DNA of 64,000 bases from Antedon mediterranea (lineage: Eukaryota > Echinodermata > Crinoidea > Comatulida > Antedonidae), in the NCBI RefSeq assembly GCF_964355755.1, contig NC_092672.1, positions 4,836,001-4,900,000 on the forward strand, given 5' to 3'. A model generated the notes under the pieces. It was not told the DNA's origin. It ran no database searches and worked only from the letters and a program-made list of their open reading frames with translations. This document shows positions 43,918-55,204 of this stretch, piece after piece; within the stretch, counting starts at the first letter, position 1, and each line of letters opens with the position of its first letter. The translations under genes were made by a program, and so were the position numbers.

Positions 43918-45079
43918 TGTGTATAGAATGTAAAGTAATATTTTTTTTTCAAGATGGTATTGAGTGAACAATCCTTTCCTGAAATATCAATATCCAATCA
44001 GTAGAAGCCTATACCAACTGAATGGATATTTTTTCTACAGATTTTATTAAGAATTTACAATTACAGTAAAATACATCAAAATCAAATCGTCTGCTTTCAG
44101 GCAAGTCTTCCGAGAAAATGGGGACATAAAATTAATTACATTTGTAGAAGATAGAAGCTGAATGAGCCAAGAATACAAACAAAGATTAATAAAATTATAA
44201 AATGCAAAGTGTAGTTAACATATATTATACAGTAATATTATTATAAATCAAGATGGTAGGCCTATTGAATCAACTTGTTATCTATAGTAATCAATTATAT
44301 TATATCATATATTATAGCAATCTTTTCCTCTAATTTATGAACATCCAATCATCAGGGACCTATTTTGACACGCAATCTGATTCCATGTGGTATCAATTCA
44401 TTTCCTTAATATTATAAAAACACCAGAAAACAATACAGTAAACATGAAATTTGTAATTTTTCTTCCTTATAACATTTTATTACTTATAAAACATTTTATT
44501 TGTACGGCATTTTCAGCTTTGTGGTGCATGACTTAACTTTTTCAAAAAATTAAGATTCAAGACATTTTGTTGGTTCATTTAAAATAACAAATTATTTTGC
44601 TTTGGCATAATCAAGACATTTTGTTGGTTCACTAAAAATGGAAAATCATTTTGCTTTGGCATAATTAAGACAATAAAACTCGGGATAAAATTACAGAAAA
44701 ATATATAAAATTGCAAAAATGATAGGTCAATGTTAAAATACTGTTAATAGACAAATGTTGATACTTACAAACTAGTTCGCCAAAGTTTGTCAACTGGTCT
44801 ACACTAGTAACTTTGGCAAATTGTAACTACCAGAGTTTTCTCGAGTTTGCATACATTAACTCCTGTCCTTAGTAATAATTGAACTTACTAAAATAGGCCT
44901 GAAAATTACGGAGCTGGCTACAAATTATCTTAAAACAATTAATTACAGAACAGCATAAGATTATCAACTTTTAAGCATGAAAATAGATAAAGAAAAATCT
45001 TGACACAAAAATGTCCAACAATATGACCAGCATCGGTTGTTCGCTTTGACACTATAGTAAGAAATTAGTTTAAAAGACG
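43918..45079. other. Spacer, 3' flank of receptor 45,080
   Basis: Related to 18,700-19,515 without the retroposon. It includes an orphan upstream flank (TTGAATCAACTTG about 44,265; ccaatca about 44,346) and a local duplication of CAAGACATTTTGTTGGTTCA (about 44,560 and 44,610). No gene seen. Confidence 0.4.
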
Positions 45080-45943
45080 TCAAACATATATAAATGGATT
45101 TACTGCAGAGCTCATATAGAGAAGAAGTTCTGCAATCAGATCATACCAATACAAGTCTGACGGTTGGTATACCAAATATAGGACTGGTTTCATAGCAAAC
45201 GGTAAAAACGCAATAACGAATGCTCCGATGATAAAAACACTCGTTTTAGCTGCTCTGTATCTTTTCCGAACAACCTTTCGTGTTTTTACTGGAATACTGA
45301 CTATGTTTTTCTCATGTTTCCTTGCTTCTAAAACAATTCTGAAACACATTATCATCAACAGGATTGTACCAATCGGCACCAAGACTAAACTTACGTAATT
45401 TTTAACTTCAAAAGCGCGTCGACTAATCTGGTAGCAGAAGAAAATGCCATCAATCTTCTTAATTCCTCCAAACAATCGTATCATGCCGTAAAAACAACCC
45501 ATAATCCATGACATAGCAATAGAGAAGTAGATTCTACAGAGAGTTATAAGTTTATGATAATGTAGCGGTTTCATGATAGAAACGTAGCGATCCACGATTA
45601 TTAAAAGGAGATGCAAAACGGAGGTCGAAATAAATATTGATGATGGAATATACTGTAACTCACACTCATAAAAATTCGGTAAATAGAGAGATCTATGTAA
45701 GATCCAACCCCACATATACATTGGTACGGCGATAATTCCTGTGAGTAGGTCCACAAATGCTAAGCTTCCCAGTAAAACAAATTGTGGTTCGTCATAACTT
45801 CGAGTTTGTCGAATTACAAAAAGAACAAGCACGTTTCCAACAACAATAACTAAACCCAATGGTATGTACACTGCTAGAACAAATATCAAATTATCTCTCA
45901 TTTCGTCAGTCGTGATATTTCTGCTTGTAAAAACTTCATCCAT
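45080..45943 (-). CDS. Class A 7TM receptor truncated after TM7
   Basis: 287 residues with all core features (sequon NIT 9-11, CELQYIP, DRY, FFCYQI, AFLPFAM, NPFIYV), ending at a TGA directly after NPFIYV. Relative to 42,533, 30 bp coding for helix 8 (plus strand between two AGACG copies near 45,076) are missing, and the following Trp codon TGG has become TGA. Helix 8 and the C-terminal tail are therefore lost. Receptors without helix 8 usually traffic or couple poorly, so this may be a non-functional or decoy form, though the 7TM core is otherwise undamaged. Confidence 0.82.
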   Translation of the reverse strand: MDEVFTSRNITTDEMRDNLIFVLAVYIPLGLVIVVGNVLVLFVIRQTRSYDEPQFVLLGSLAFVDLLTGIIAVPMYMWGWILHRSLYLPNFYECELQYIPSSIFISTSVLHLLLIIVDRYVSIMKPLHYHKLITLCRIYFSIAMSWIMGCFYGMIRLFGGIKKIDGIFFCYQISRRAFEVKNYVSLVLVPIGTILLMIMCFRIVLEARKHEKNIVSIPVKTRKVVRKRYRAAKTSVFIIGAFVIAFLPFAMKPVLYLVYQPSDLYWYDLIAELLLYMSSAVNPFIYV

Positions 45944-46302
45944 TGTGTATAGAATGTAAAGTACTTTAGTATTAACTAAATATTAAGAATGATAACATTA
46001 ATTGGCTTCCTATTGCACCAACCCTTTCCTGTAGATAATTGATAAATTCAACACGTACAATCTTTTGTATCTTGGACATTTTAACATATTTTAATTATCT
46101 TTTCCAATGCGAGTAATTCTCTGTTGTTATAGGATGAATAAATGAATATTTGAAAAAAAAATAAGGCCGTTAAACCGAACCAGTAATTAATGTTACTAGC
46201 AGAGAAGAAGATAAAGAAGAAAATACACTCAGAAGATTGAGACAAACTGCACGGGTTTCAATTCTAGTAAAATATGTTAAACTCGGTATAGGATATGGTA
46301 GT
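45944..46302. other. 5' flank of receptor 45,080
   Basis: Third near-identical copy of the 16,895-17,253 flank. No gene seen. Confidence 0.4.
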
Positions 46303-46419
46303 CTAGTACAGTGCCTGACTGGTTGGTATTCCTGCACCACCATTTTCTGAAACTGGAAAACCAAGAAAACACCAATGTTTGTCAGTCGTAATATTTTTGC
46401 TTGTAAAATGTTCATCCAT
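46303..46419 (-). pseudogene. 38-codon receptor stub (copy 3)
   Basis: MDEHFTSKNITTD plus KHWCFLGFPVSENGG and ending SQALY: same frame and stop as copies 1 and 2. A longer overlapping minus frame (46,170-46,499) is in a different register and is not called. Confidence 0.5.
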
Positions 46420-46580
46420 TGTGTATAGAATGTAAAGTAATATTTTTTTTCAAGATGGTATTGAGAGAACAATCCGTTTCCTGAAATATCAATATCCAAT
46501 CAGTATAGGCCTATACCAACTGAATGGATATTTTTTCTACAGATTTTACTAAGAATTTACAATTACAGTAAAATACATCA

Positions 46581-47713
46581 TATTAGAACAAAACATTTGG
46601 GGAAATAAATTTATAAGTTATAACAGCCTATCTCTACTGTATAGAAACTGGATAAGATCCGGTATTAGAAAAATAAAAGATATTGTTTTTGGTAATAGAT
46701 TCATTAATTCGAATATGTTACTTGAAATTCTAATTTCAAAATCAAATTGGATAGCAGAATTTCACACATTACTACAAGCCATTCCACAAGAATGGAAAGA
46801 CGTTATTAAGTCAAAAAATGAAAATACAATACAGGACAAAATTCAGTCTGCTACTAAATTATGTAAAATAACAAGTAAGCAAATGTATAACTGTTTTATT
46901 AGAACAAAAGGTATAGAACCAAAATGTCAAATAAAATGGCAGTTGTATTTTAATACTACAATTGATTGGAAATTAACCTGGGAGCGTAAAATATAATTAA
47001 TTAAGGAAAACAAGCTCAAACAAATTAACTTTAAGTTACTACATAGGATTATGCCAACTAGAAAGAGGTTATGTATATGGAAAATTGTAAACATAAACAA
47101 ATGTCCACAATGCGACTGTGTTGAAGATGATGCACATTTATTTTTTTAATGTGCAGAGGCAAATCATTTGTGGCTTTACATAAATGAGCATACAATAACT
47201 AAATTCAATATCGAGGCAAATTTCAAAAATATAATACTTGGCACTGGAAATACATAATTATGTAGATCATGTGTTTTTAATTGGTTTGCTAAGCATATAC
47301 AAAGCTAATGTATTAAAACAACTAAATAAATGGAAATATGCCTCACTTCATCATCTCTTTATAAATGAAAAAAATATAAGAATATACATATTATCAATGC
47401 TATAAACAACAATTATGTATGAAAATAATGAAACGTATTACTTACCTGAAAAATTGTATAAATAAAAAAATGAATGTTTTTTTGAAACAATATTCATAAG
47501 GTATAATATTATAAAGTTTACTTTAATGTATGTGCAATATTTATATACAGTACTATAAAAAGATTATTTGTGTGCTGTCTTATATTAACAACTTCTTCTA
47601 TGATATTATTTTATTATATTATATAATAATGAATTTTGTATATACATTATTGAATGAATAAAGATTGAATGAATAAAGATGGGAGAGACCCATAAAAGAT
47701 AAAAAAAAAAAAA
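46581..47713 (+). mobile_element. 5'-truncated non-LTR retroposon (copy 2, by block duplication)
   Basis: Near-identical to 17,533-18,670, including the 93-codon frame (46,715-46,996), the Cys-rich zf-RVT-like tail and the poly-A end. The left target copy is 46,552-46,580. The right copy (47,714-47,737) has lost its first bases, probably through poly-A shortening. Same site as copy 1, so it was duplicated with the block and not inserted independently. Confidence 0.85.
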
Positions 47714-47737
47714 TTACAATTACAGTAAAATACATCA

Positions 47738-48634
47738 AAACCATATCGTCTGGTTTGCAGCAAGTCTTCCGAGAAAATGTGTACATAAAATTAATTACAT
47801 TTGTAGAAGATAGAAGCTGAATGAGCCAAGAATACAAACAAAGATTAATAAAGTTATAAAAATGCATGTTGGACTTCTGTTCACAAAGTGTAGTTAACAT
47901 ATATTATACAGTAATATTATTATAAATCAAGATGGTATTGAATCAACTTGTTATTATCTATAGTAAAACCAATCTTTTCCTCTAATTTAATACCATCCAA
48001 TCATCAATGGCCTATTTTGACACGCAATCTGATTCCATGTAGTATCAAACAATTCATTTCCTTAATATTATAAACACACCAGAAAACAATAATATAGTAA
48101 ACATGAAATTTGTAATTTTTCTTCCTTATAAAATGTTATTACTTATAAAACATTTTATTTGTACGGCATTTTCAGCTTTGTGGTGCATGACTTAACGTTT
48201 TCAAAAGATTAAGACATTTTGTTGGTTCACTTAAAATGGAAAATCATTTTGCTTTGGCATAATTAAGGCAATAAAACTACAGAAAAACATATCAAATTGC
48301 AAAAATGATAGGTCAATGTTAAAATATTGTTAATAGACAGATGTTCGCCGAAGTTTGTCAACTGGTCTACACTAGTAACTTTGGCAAATTGTAATTACCA
48401 GAGTTTTCTCAAGTTTGCATATCATTAACTCCTGTCCTTAGCCTAATAATGGAACTTACTAGAATAGGCATGACAATTACCGAGCAGGCTACACATTATC
48501 CTAAAACATTAATTACAGAACAGCGTAAGATTATCAACTTTTAAGCATGAAAATAAATAAAGAAAAATCTTGACACAAAAATGTCCAGCAATATGACCAG
48601 CATCGGTTGTTCGCTTTGAAACTATAGTAGGAAA
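47738..48634. other. Spacer, 3' flank of receptor 48,635
   Basis: Colinear with 18,700-19,515 but with an extra stretch around 48,090-48,180 that matches 44,440-44,525. No gene seen. Confidence 0.4.
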
Positions 48635-49537
48635 TTAGTTAAACATACGGCGCAGAACACATGAAAATTGCTGTAGACGCCAAACATATATAAACGGATT
48701 TACTGCAGAGCTCATATTGACTAGAAGTTCTACAATCAGATCATACCAATACCAGAAGTCTGACGGTTGGTATACCAAATATAGGACCGGTTTCAGTGTA
48801 CATGGGAAGTACACACTAATGAATGCTCCAATGATGATAGCACTCGTTTTAGCTGCTCTGTATCTTTTCCGAACAACCTTTCGTGTTTTTACTGGAATAC
48901 TGAATATGTTTTTCTCATGTTTCCTTGCTTCTAAAACAATTCTGAAATACATTACCATCAATATCATTGTACCAGTAGACATCATTACTAAAGCTATATA
49001 ACGTTGAACTTTAATAGCGCGTCCATTCATCCCATAGCAGAAGAAAATGCCCTCAATCTTCTTAATTCCTCCAAACAATGTTACCATGCCGTAAAAACAA
49101 CCTATAATCCATGAGATAGCAATAGAGAAGTATATTATACGGAGAGTTACAAGTTTATGATATTGTAGCGGTTTTATGATAGAAACGTAGCGATCCACGG
49201 TGATCAACAAAAGGTGGAACCAAGACACTGCAATAAAGATCTTTGTAGGAATGTACTGCAATTCACATTTAATGTCTGGGTAGTAATATCCATGTAATAT
49301 ACAAGCCCACATATACATTGGTATAGCGATCATTCCTATTAGTAGATCCACAAACGCTAAGCTTCCTAGTAAAACAAATTGAGGTTCGTCATAATTTCGA
49401 GTTTGTCGAAGTACAAACAAAACAAGACTATTCCCAACAATAATAACTAAATCCAATGGTATGTACACTGATAGAACAAATATTAAATTATCTCTCATTT
49501 CGTCAGTGATATTTGTGCTTGTAAAATATTTATCCAT
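48635..49537 (-). CDS. Class A 7TM receptor, intronless (48,635; paralogue of 19,516)
   Basis: 300 residues from MDKYFTSTN (49,537). An in-frame ATG 28 codons upstream lies in flank sequence and is not favoured. The N terminus has lost one Thr codon (NITDEM, where relatives have NITTDEM) but keeps a sequon. TM2 reads LIGMIAIPMYM, ECL1 has HGYYYPDIKC, DRY is intact, ECL2 is FFCYGM, TM6 is unusual (ISVYFPCTLKP), NPFIY is present, and the end is RRMFN. ECL1 and ECL2 differ from 19,516 more than the TM helices do. Confidence 0.9.
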   Translation of the reverse strand: MDKYFTSTNITDEMRDNLIFVLSVYIPLDLVIIVGNSLVLFVLRQTRNYDEPQFVLLGSLAFVDLLIGMIAIPMYMWACILHGYYYPDIKCELQYIPTKIFIAVSWFHLLLITVDRYVSIIKPLQYHKLVTLRIIYFSIAISWIIGCFYGMVTLFGGIKKIEGIFFCYGMNGRAIKVQRYIALVMMSTGTMILMVMYFRIVLEARKHEKNIFSIPVKTRKVVRKRYRAAKTSAIIIGAFISVYFPCTLKPVLYLVYQPSDFWYWYDLIVELLVNMSSAVNPFIYVWRLQQFSCVLRRMFN

Positions 49538-49639
49538 TTTGTATAGAATGTAAAGTAATATTTTTGTTTCAAGATGGTATTGTTGAGAGAACAATCCCTT
49601 TCCTGAAATATCAATATCCAATCAGTAGAAGCCTATACC

Positions 49640-50012
49640 AACTGAATGGATTTTTTTTCTACAGATTTTACTAAGAATTTACAATTACAGTAAAATCAAT
49701 CAAGTCGTCTGATTTCCGGAAAGTCTTATAAGCTGAATGAGTACAAACAAAGATTAATAAAATTATCAAAATGCATGTTGGATTTCTGTCCACAAAGTGT
49801 GTAGTAACCATCTGTAGGAGTATGCCTGGTGAAATGGCGGTTTCGTTCTTGGTATCCATTTTACGGTATAACCAGTTAATTCGCAAAAAGCCTGTTTGAT
49901 TGACAACAGTGATTTAGCATAGGTTAACATATTGGATTGTTCTTTAATGTTATCGCCAATACAAGTCGTTCTCTCATTCATCCATGGTGGGGCCGGATAC
50001 AAACTTACATGC
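49640..50012. repeat. Duplicated receptor 3'-flank module (copy 2)
   Basis: Matches 15,500-15,937 with a deletion around 49,725. It lies 3' of the pseudogene at 50,013. Minus-strand frames inside it are not preserved. Confidence 0.5.
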
Positions 50013-50997
50013 CTACTGACAAATATCGCTTACTGGATTTTTGGCTGTGGCAGACGTTTTGATAAAAAGACGACGCAGAGCACATGAAAATTGTTGTAAA
50101 CGACAAACATATATGAACGGATTCACCGCAGAGCTCATATTGACTAGAATATCTCCAATCAGAACATACCAATACACGTCTGACCTTTGGTATCCTAAGG
50201 AGTGTACCACTGGTCTCAGTGTTCGGGGAAATGAAAAGGATTGATGGAATTTTCTTCTGCTACCGAATGGATCTACGCGCTATTGAAGTTCAACGTTATA
50301 TAGCTTTAGTAATGATGCCCACTGGTCTCAGCGTATATGGCAAGTACACAATAAAATGCTCCGATGATGATAGCACTCGTTTTAGCTGCTCTGTATCTTT
50401 TACGAACAACCTTTCGTGTTCTTACTGGAATACTAAATATGCATTTCCCATGTTTCCTTGCTTCTAAAACAATTCTGAAATACATTATCAATAAGATTGT
50501 ACCAGTGGGCATCATTACTAAAGCTATATAACGTTGAACTTCAATAGCGCGTAGATCCATTCGGTAGCAGAAGAAAATTCCATCAATCCTTTTCATTTCC
50601 CCGAACAATTGTACCGCGTGCCGTAAAAACAACCTATAATCCATGAGAACTACAATGGAAAAGTAGATTCTACGGAGAGCAGAGATTGTGATAAACATTT
50701 TTGAAGGAATATACTGTAACTCACCGCACTCTGTAAATAGAGCGATCTGCGTGAGATACAACCCCACATATACATGGGTACTGCGATAATTCCTGTGAGT
50801 AGGTCCACAAACGCTAAGCTTCCTAGTAAAACAAACTGTGGTTCGTCATAACTTCGAGTTTGTCGTATTACAAAAAGAACAAGTGCGTTTCCAACAATTA
50901 TAACTAAACCCAATGGTATGTACACTGCTAGAACAAACATCAAATTATCTCTCATTTCGTCAGTCGTGACATTTCTGAGTGTAAGAAGTTCATCCAT
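50013..50997 (-). pseudogene. Receptor pseudogene with internal inverted duplication
   Basis: Starts MDELLTLRNVTTDEM and ends NPVSDICQ, paralogous to 15,938 and 56,868. Lesions: frameshifts around ECL1 (50,730), an 80-bp deletion near 50,679 removing the DRY region and ICL2, small indels in TM5-TM6, and insertion near 50,220 of an inverted 107-bp copy of its own ECL2-TM5 segment. It keeps an intact NPFIY, unlike 15,938. Confidence 0.93.
50220..50607. repeat. Perfect 107-bp inverted repeat inside a pseudogene
   Basis: 50,220-50,326 is the exact reverse complement of 50,501-50,607 by base-by-base reading, with a 174-bp loop. The left arm reads in plus-strand sense as FGEMKRIDGIFFCYRM... because it is a flipped copy of receptor codons. 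CACTGGTCTCAG occurs on both sides of the inserted arm. Confidence 0.95.
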
Positions 50998-51242
50998 TGT
51001 TTATAGGATGTAAAGTATTGATTAAAAACGAAGATAGATAACATTGAATTGGCTTCCTATTGCACCGGGCCAACCCTTTCCTGTAGATAATTCATTAACA
51101 TTGATTGAATTTCAGTTTGGATAGCGAGACCAAAGAGAATGTAACAATTCATATACAGTACCGTACTGTACTGGCTTATTTGAAACTACTGACATTTCCT
51201 GTTACAGATACTAACCAATACCGTTCTCAATTTACGTTTATT
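50998..51242. other. 5' flank of pseudogene 50,013
   Basis: Receptor-type flank (CCAACCCTTTCCTGTAG) up to the left end of the inverted-arm element. Resembles 57,825-58,080. No gene seen. Confidence 0.4.
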
Positions 51243-54200
51243 ATAAGCGGAGGTCCAAGTGCCAAAATGATGCTTTGTTAACATGTCCCATTGCCATGTT
51301 TCTACACACTCAGCACACCAACTTTTTTTGTCAGCTAATACCCTTAGACACAATAATCACGAGGTGTGCCGTTGCAAATTTACTGCGGCCACCTTGAAAT
51401 CCAAGATGGCGGAAAAAGTGGCCACCATTTTATAGTGATGCACTTTATTGTTCATAACTTAATAAATATTTGATGTATTTTGTTGACATTAATGTTGATT
51501 AATAGCTAATTACATTATCTATTCAATAAAATATTTTTATTTCAACTTTGTTGAAATTAAATTACTTTTTATAAGCAAAAATGCAGAATTTTAGCAAAAA
51601 AAATCAGCAATATCTGTGATATACGATATTTATTATGTTAATTAGGGCAAGAAGCCATAATTATTTTTTTTTCAGATATGCAAAAAACTGACCCAATATA
51701 TACTAGAAATAATGTGTAAACTACATGTGCTTGTGAAAAGGCAAACTAATGTTTAGTAAAATTGTGGAGTTGAGGGCGCTATTTAAGTAAGATACTCATT
51801 AAATATTTGATATGATGAAAATAGATTTATTTTATAGATAATTTTAATTAAATCTTCTTCCTTAATAATTATTATTAATATATGATGCAGTCGTATTTTG
51901 AAAATAAGGAGATCATGCATGTTGATCTCGGGAGTGGGGGAGAGGATTGAGTGTTTTTGAGTTTATAAAATAAGTTGAAGTTCAACCTAATTTGTTTATT
52001 CGTACTGTTTTATTATTTTGCTATGAGTTGCTGACCGAAAAAGTTGGGGGGTGGGTTACTATTTTCAGGGAAATAAACCTGGTGTTCTGAAACATATTTT
52101 AATAACTTTTGCCGGCCTAGCGCCTTTGTATATCAATCTAAATCTATCTAAATAATTAAGTTAGTACAGTATTAACAAATAAAGGGTTAGGGTTATGTAT
52201 AATAAAATGATAGAAATGAGGCATTATTATCTAATAATGTTTTTATTGATGTTTTTTCCAGTTTTTTATAGTTTTAAAATTCAAGTACCGTTTTTATAGC
52301 GTTATGTATCCTGTAAATGCTAACCTAAAAACGTTATCCGAATGTTTCTTTTTACGTTATAGAAATGTAATAAAATAACGGTTATTAGTGAACCTAAACA
52401 TTAACCAAACACTAACGTTAGAAAACCACCATGTGTTTGCTGGACTGCCACAATGGAACAATAGACCTAGGTATGTTAAACAAAGAAATCACGTCAAAGC
52501 AGGATGGAGGCGGAATTTTAAGACAGCGGCGTTTTCTATACAAATGCAAATCATTCATGTATACTTTTTAAATTTTTTTTAGTTTCTTTATTAAAAGATT
52601 TCGATATGCTGTTATATATAAATATTCTAATATATAGAATAGCAAAAGTATACCGTCGTGAGGTTAATTTCCCGATTGATCGTAATCAAAACGGTACTGG
52701 GTATGGTCTACTATTTTTCTGCTCCCAACCAGTACATCCATTCATAGAAGCTTTGATGAAGTAAGCCTACCTGGTGGTAACCATAGAACGGTTCCGAGAT
52801 AACGACTATACTTCGGCTTTAGTCGACAGAAGATTGAAAAAATTGTTAGAGATAGAGTATACGATGTTTGATTATGTGTAGATGTGTGATTTGTTCTTTT
52901 ATTCAAATGATGTTATTTATTTAATAAACTTTTTTATACCAATTAATTAAATTATCGTAGATTGTATATTATGCGATAAATATTATTTAATAATTTTTTG
53001 ATATATTATTATTGTTATTATTATTATTATATTAATATATTTGTTAGTATAAATTAAAAAATATAGATATAAGGAAGAAAAGCAAAGAGATTATGGAGCG
53101 GCTGTACCAGAATATACAACACTAAGTATTGTAAAGTTATAATACTAACAAATTTAGGCGATCTTGTCAAAGGTCAAGCGCCTTCAGCCTGCCACGTTTC
53201 GATATTCAATATTGAACTTCGTTCAATTGCACATGAAAGTAGCCATCTTCGACCAGTGCTCAAAAGCAATGCCTTAAAATATGTGTCAAAGGTTAAAACT
53301 GGTACTTCCGGTCATTTTTTTCAAAAATACTTTATTAGAGTACAGTAGTTAGAAATGTTTATGTTTTGAACATTTTGAGCTAAAAATCAACTCTCTGTGC
53401 CCAGTAGTTTCAGAGATATTGAGTGTTTAAGTGAAAATGTCCGCCATTTTAAATTATGCAAATTAAGTGACCCACGGGGTCATTTTGCTTGATGCCCATC
53501 AAAAATTGAATTCGTATAGGATGGGCAACCTGTATACCAAATTGGGTGTTTTTGGAAAAAACTGAACCAAAATATCCCTAACAGACTCCACTATGCTAGT
53601 TATATTTAGTTGTTTATTGTGCTAATTTAAGGCCAACAAAAGATATGTTAGTGTGTCACCATGGAGGTATTTTTTACCTCCATGGTGTCACGTCCTATTA
53701 GAGAAGCATGACTTAAAAAAAAAAAATTCTTTTTAAAATTTATTTATTGTTCATTCAATTTTCTATCAAACTCATCACGATCGATTGATTTAAACAAATA
53801 ATGCATTTTTCATATGTATTTATTATCTAACATGACTTTTAAATAATTAGTAAGGAAGAAGGTTTAATTATCTATAAAATAAATCTATTTTCATCATAAT
53901 CGATTAAGTATTTAATGAGTTACATCCGAAAATAGAGTACCTGTATCTTACTTAAATAGCGCCCTCAACTTCACAATTTCACTGAACATTATTAAATCCC
54001 TAACAAGTACCCAAACGTAATCGTTAATAACTTATGTTTGCCTTTTCACAAGCACATTGGGTCAGTTTTTTTGCATATCTAAAAAAAAAATAATTATGGC
54101 TTCTTGTCTTAATTAACATAATAAATATCGTATATCACAGATTTTGCTGATTTTTTTGCTAAAATTCTGCATTTTTGCTTATAAAAAGTAATTTAATTTC

Positions 54201-54468
54201 AATAAAGTTGAAATAAAAAAAATGTTATTAAATAGATAATGTAATTAGCTATTAATCAACATTAATTTTAACAAAATACATCAAATATTTATTAAGTTAT
54301 GAACAATAAAGTGCATCACTATTTCAAAGTGGCCGCAGTAAATTTGCAACGGCACACCTCGTGATTATTGTGTCTAAGGGTATTAGCTAACAAAAAAAGT
54401 TGGTTTGCTGAGTGTGTAGAAACATGGCAATGGGAGCTCTCTAAACAAGCTATTGGACCTCCGCTTAT
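51243..54468. mobile_element. 3.2-kb element with about 640-bp inverted arms
   Basis: Arms at 51,243-51,885 and 53,835-54,468. Both ends read ATAAGCGGAGGTCCAA inward, and CACGAGGTGTGCCGTTGCAA, ACTGACCCAAT and GAGGGCGCTATTTAAGTAAG are found inverted in each. The arms differ by small indels, so the element is not new. The core has no recognisable transposase; plus-strand 52,388-52,582 is a short frame without family signal. Flanking sequence before (ccgttctcaatttacgtt) and after (about 54,665) matches the uninterrupted site near 58,070-58,120. Confidence 0.75.
53657..53687. repeat. Short perfect hairpin
   Basis: CACCATGGAGGTA, five T, TACCTCCATGGTG: 13-bp perfect arms in the core of the 51,243 element. 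Confidence 0.9.
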
Positions 54469-54734
54469 TATTATTATTATTATTTATTGCCAAAAACCAG
54501 TTACAAACAAACAAAAACACAGAAACTAAGGGAGTAGGCAGGAACCTAAAAGTGAACCTAATCACTATAACAAGAGTTCAGGTTCCGTACTCCCAAAGTA
54601 ACAACAATGATATATAATAAACTATATAAAAATATTTAAATAACAAATAGACGAATCAACATCAACGTAAAATCATGATTTTCTAATAGTATTTAAACAA
54701 ATAACTGTGAAAACACAATAGTTTTAAATAGCGG
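54469..54734. other. ATT microsatellite and AT-rich segment
   Basis: An ATT run at 54,467-54,485 is followed by sequence containing AGGAACCT / AGGTTCC inverted words. It could be the tail of another retroposon. No gene seen. Confidence 0.35.
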
Positions 54735-54900
54735 ACTCAAAATGTTGAGTTTGTCGATTTACAAAAAGAACAAGTGCGTTTCCAGAAATACTAACTAAAC
54801 CCAATGATATGTACACTGATGATTTTTTTTTACAAAAATGAAATTATATCTAATTTCGTCAATCGTAATATTTCTGCTTGTAAAATCCATTGTATACAGA
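54735..54900 (-). pseudogene. Receptor relic, N terminus and TM1
   Basis: The minus strand starts MDFTSRNITIDEIRYNFIFV and, after frame changes, gives SGNALVLFVN in TM1, then ends. The 5' flank is receptor-like (ccaatca about 54,968). Confidence 0.75.
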
Positions 54901-55204
54901 ATGTAAAGTATATCTATTTTTAAAGATGGTATTGAGAAAACAATCCCTTTCCTGAAATATATCAATATCCAATCAGTAGAGGTCTATACCAACTGTGCAA
55001 CGGTTTCAGAATCTGTACATGAATATTTTGTCCTTCATAGATTTTACTCGGAATTTAGAATAACAGTATACTACACAAAACCGAACTGGTTTCCGAGAAG
55101 TAATACATATTTGTTTAAATATTTATTGATCTCAAGCAGTTTGAAAATGTGGAGAAAATTTACTTTTGTTTACATTTGTAGAGGGTAGGATGAGTAAAAC
55201 CAAG
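54901..55204. other. Receptor-type 5' flank and 3'-flank module
   Basis: A diverged copy of the 17,400-17,530 type flank followed by 3'-flank module sequence. No gene seen. Confidence 0.35.

Noticed and set aside
48635-49621. N-terminal extension MDIDISGKGLFSQ of receptor 48,635 and the similar extensions at 6,315-7,331 and 31,503-32,129
   Set aside because: The extensions are translated 5' flank. Paralogues begin at the internal Met with the NxT sequon, and the extensions are not conserved in frame.
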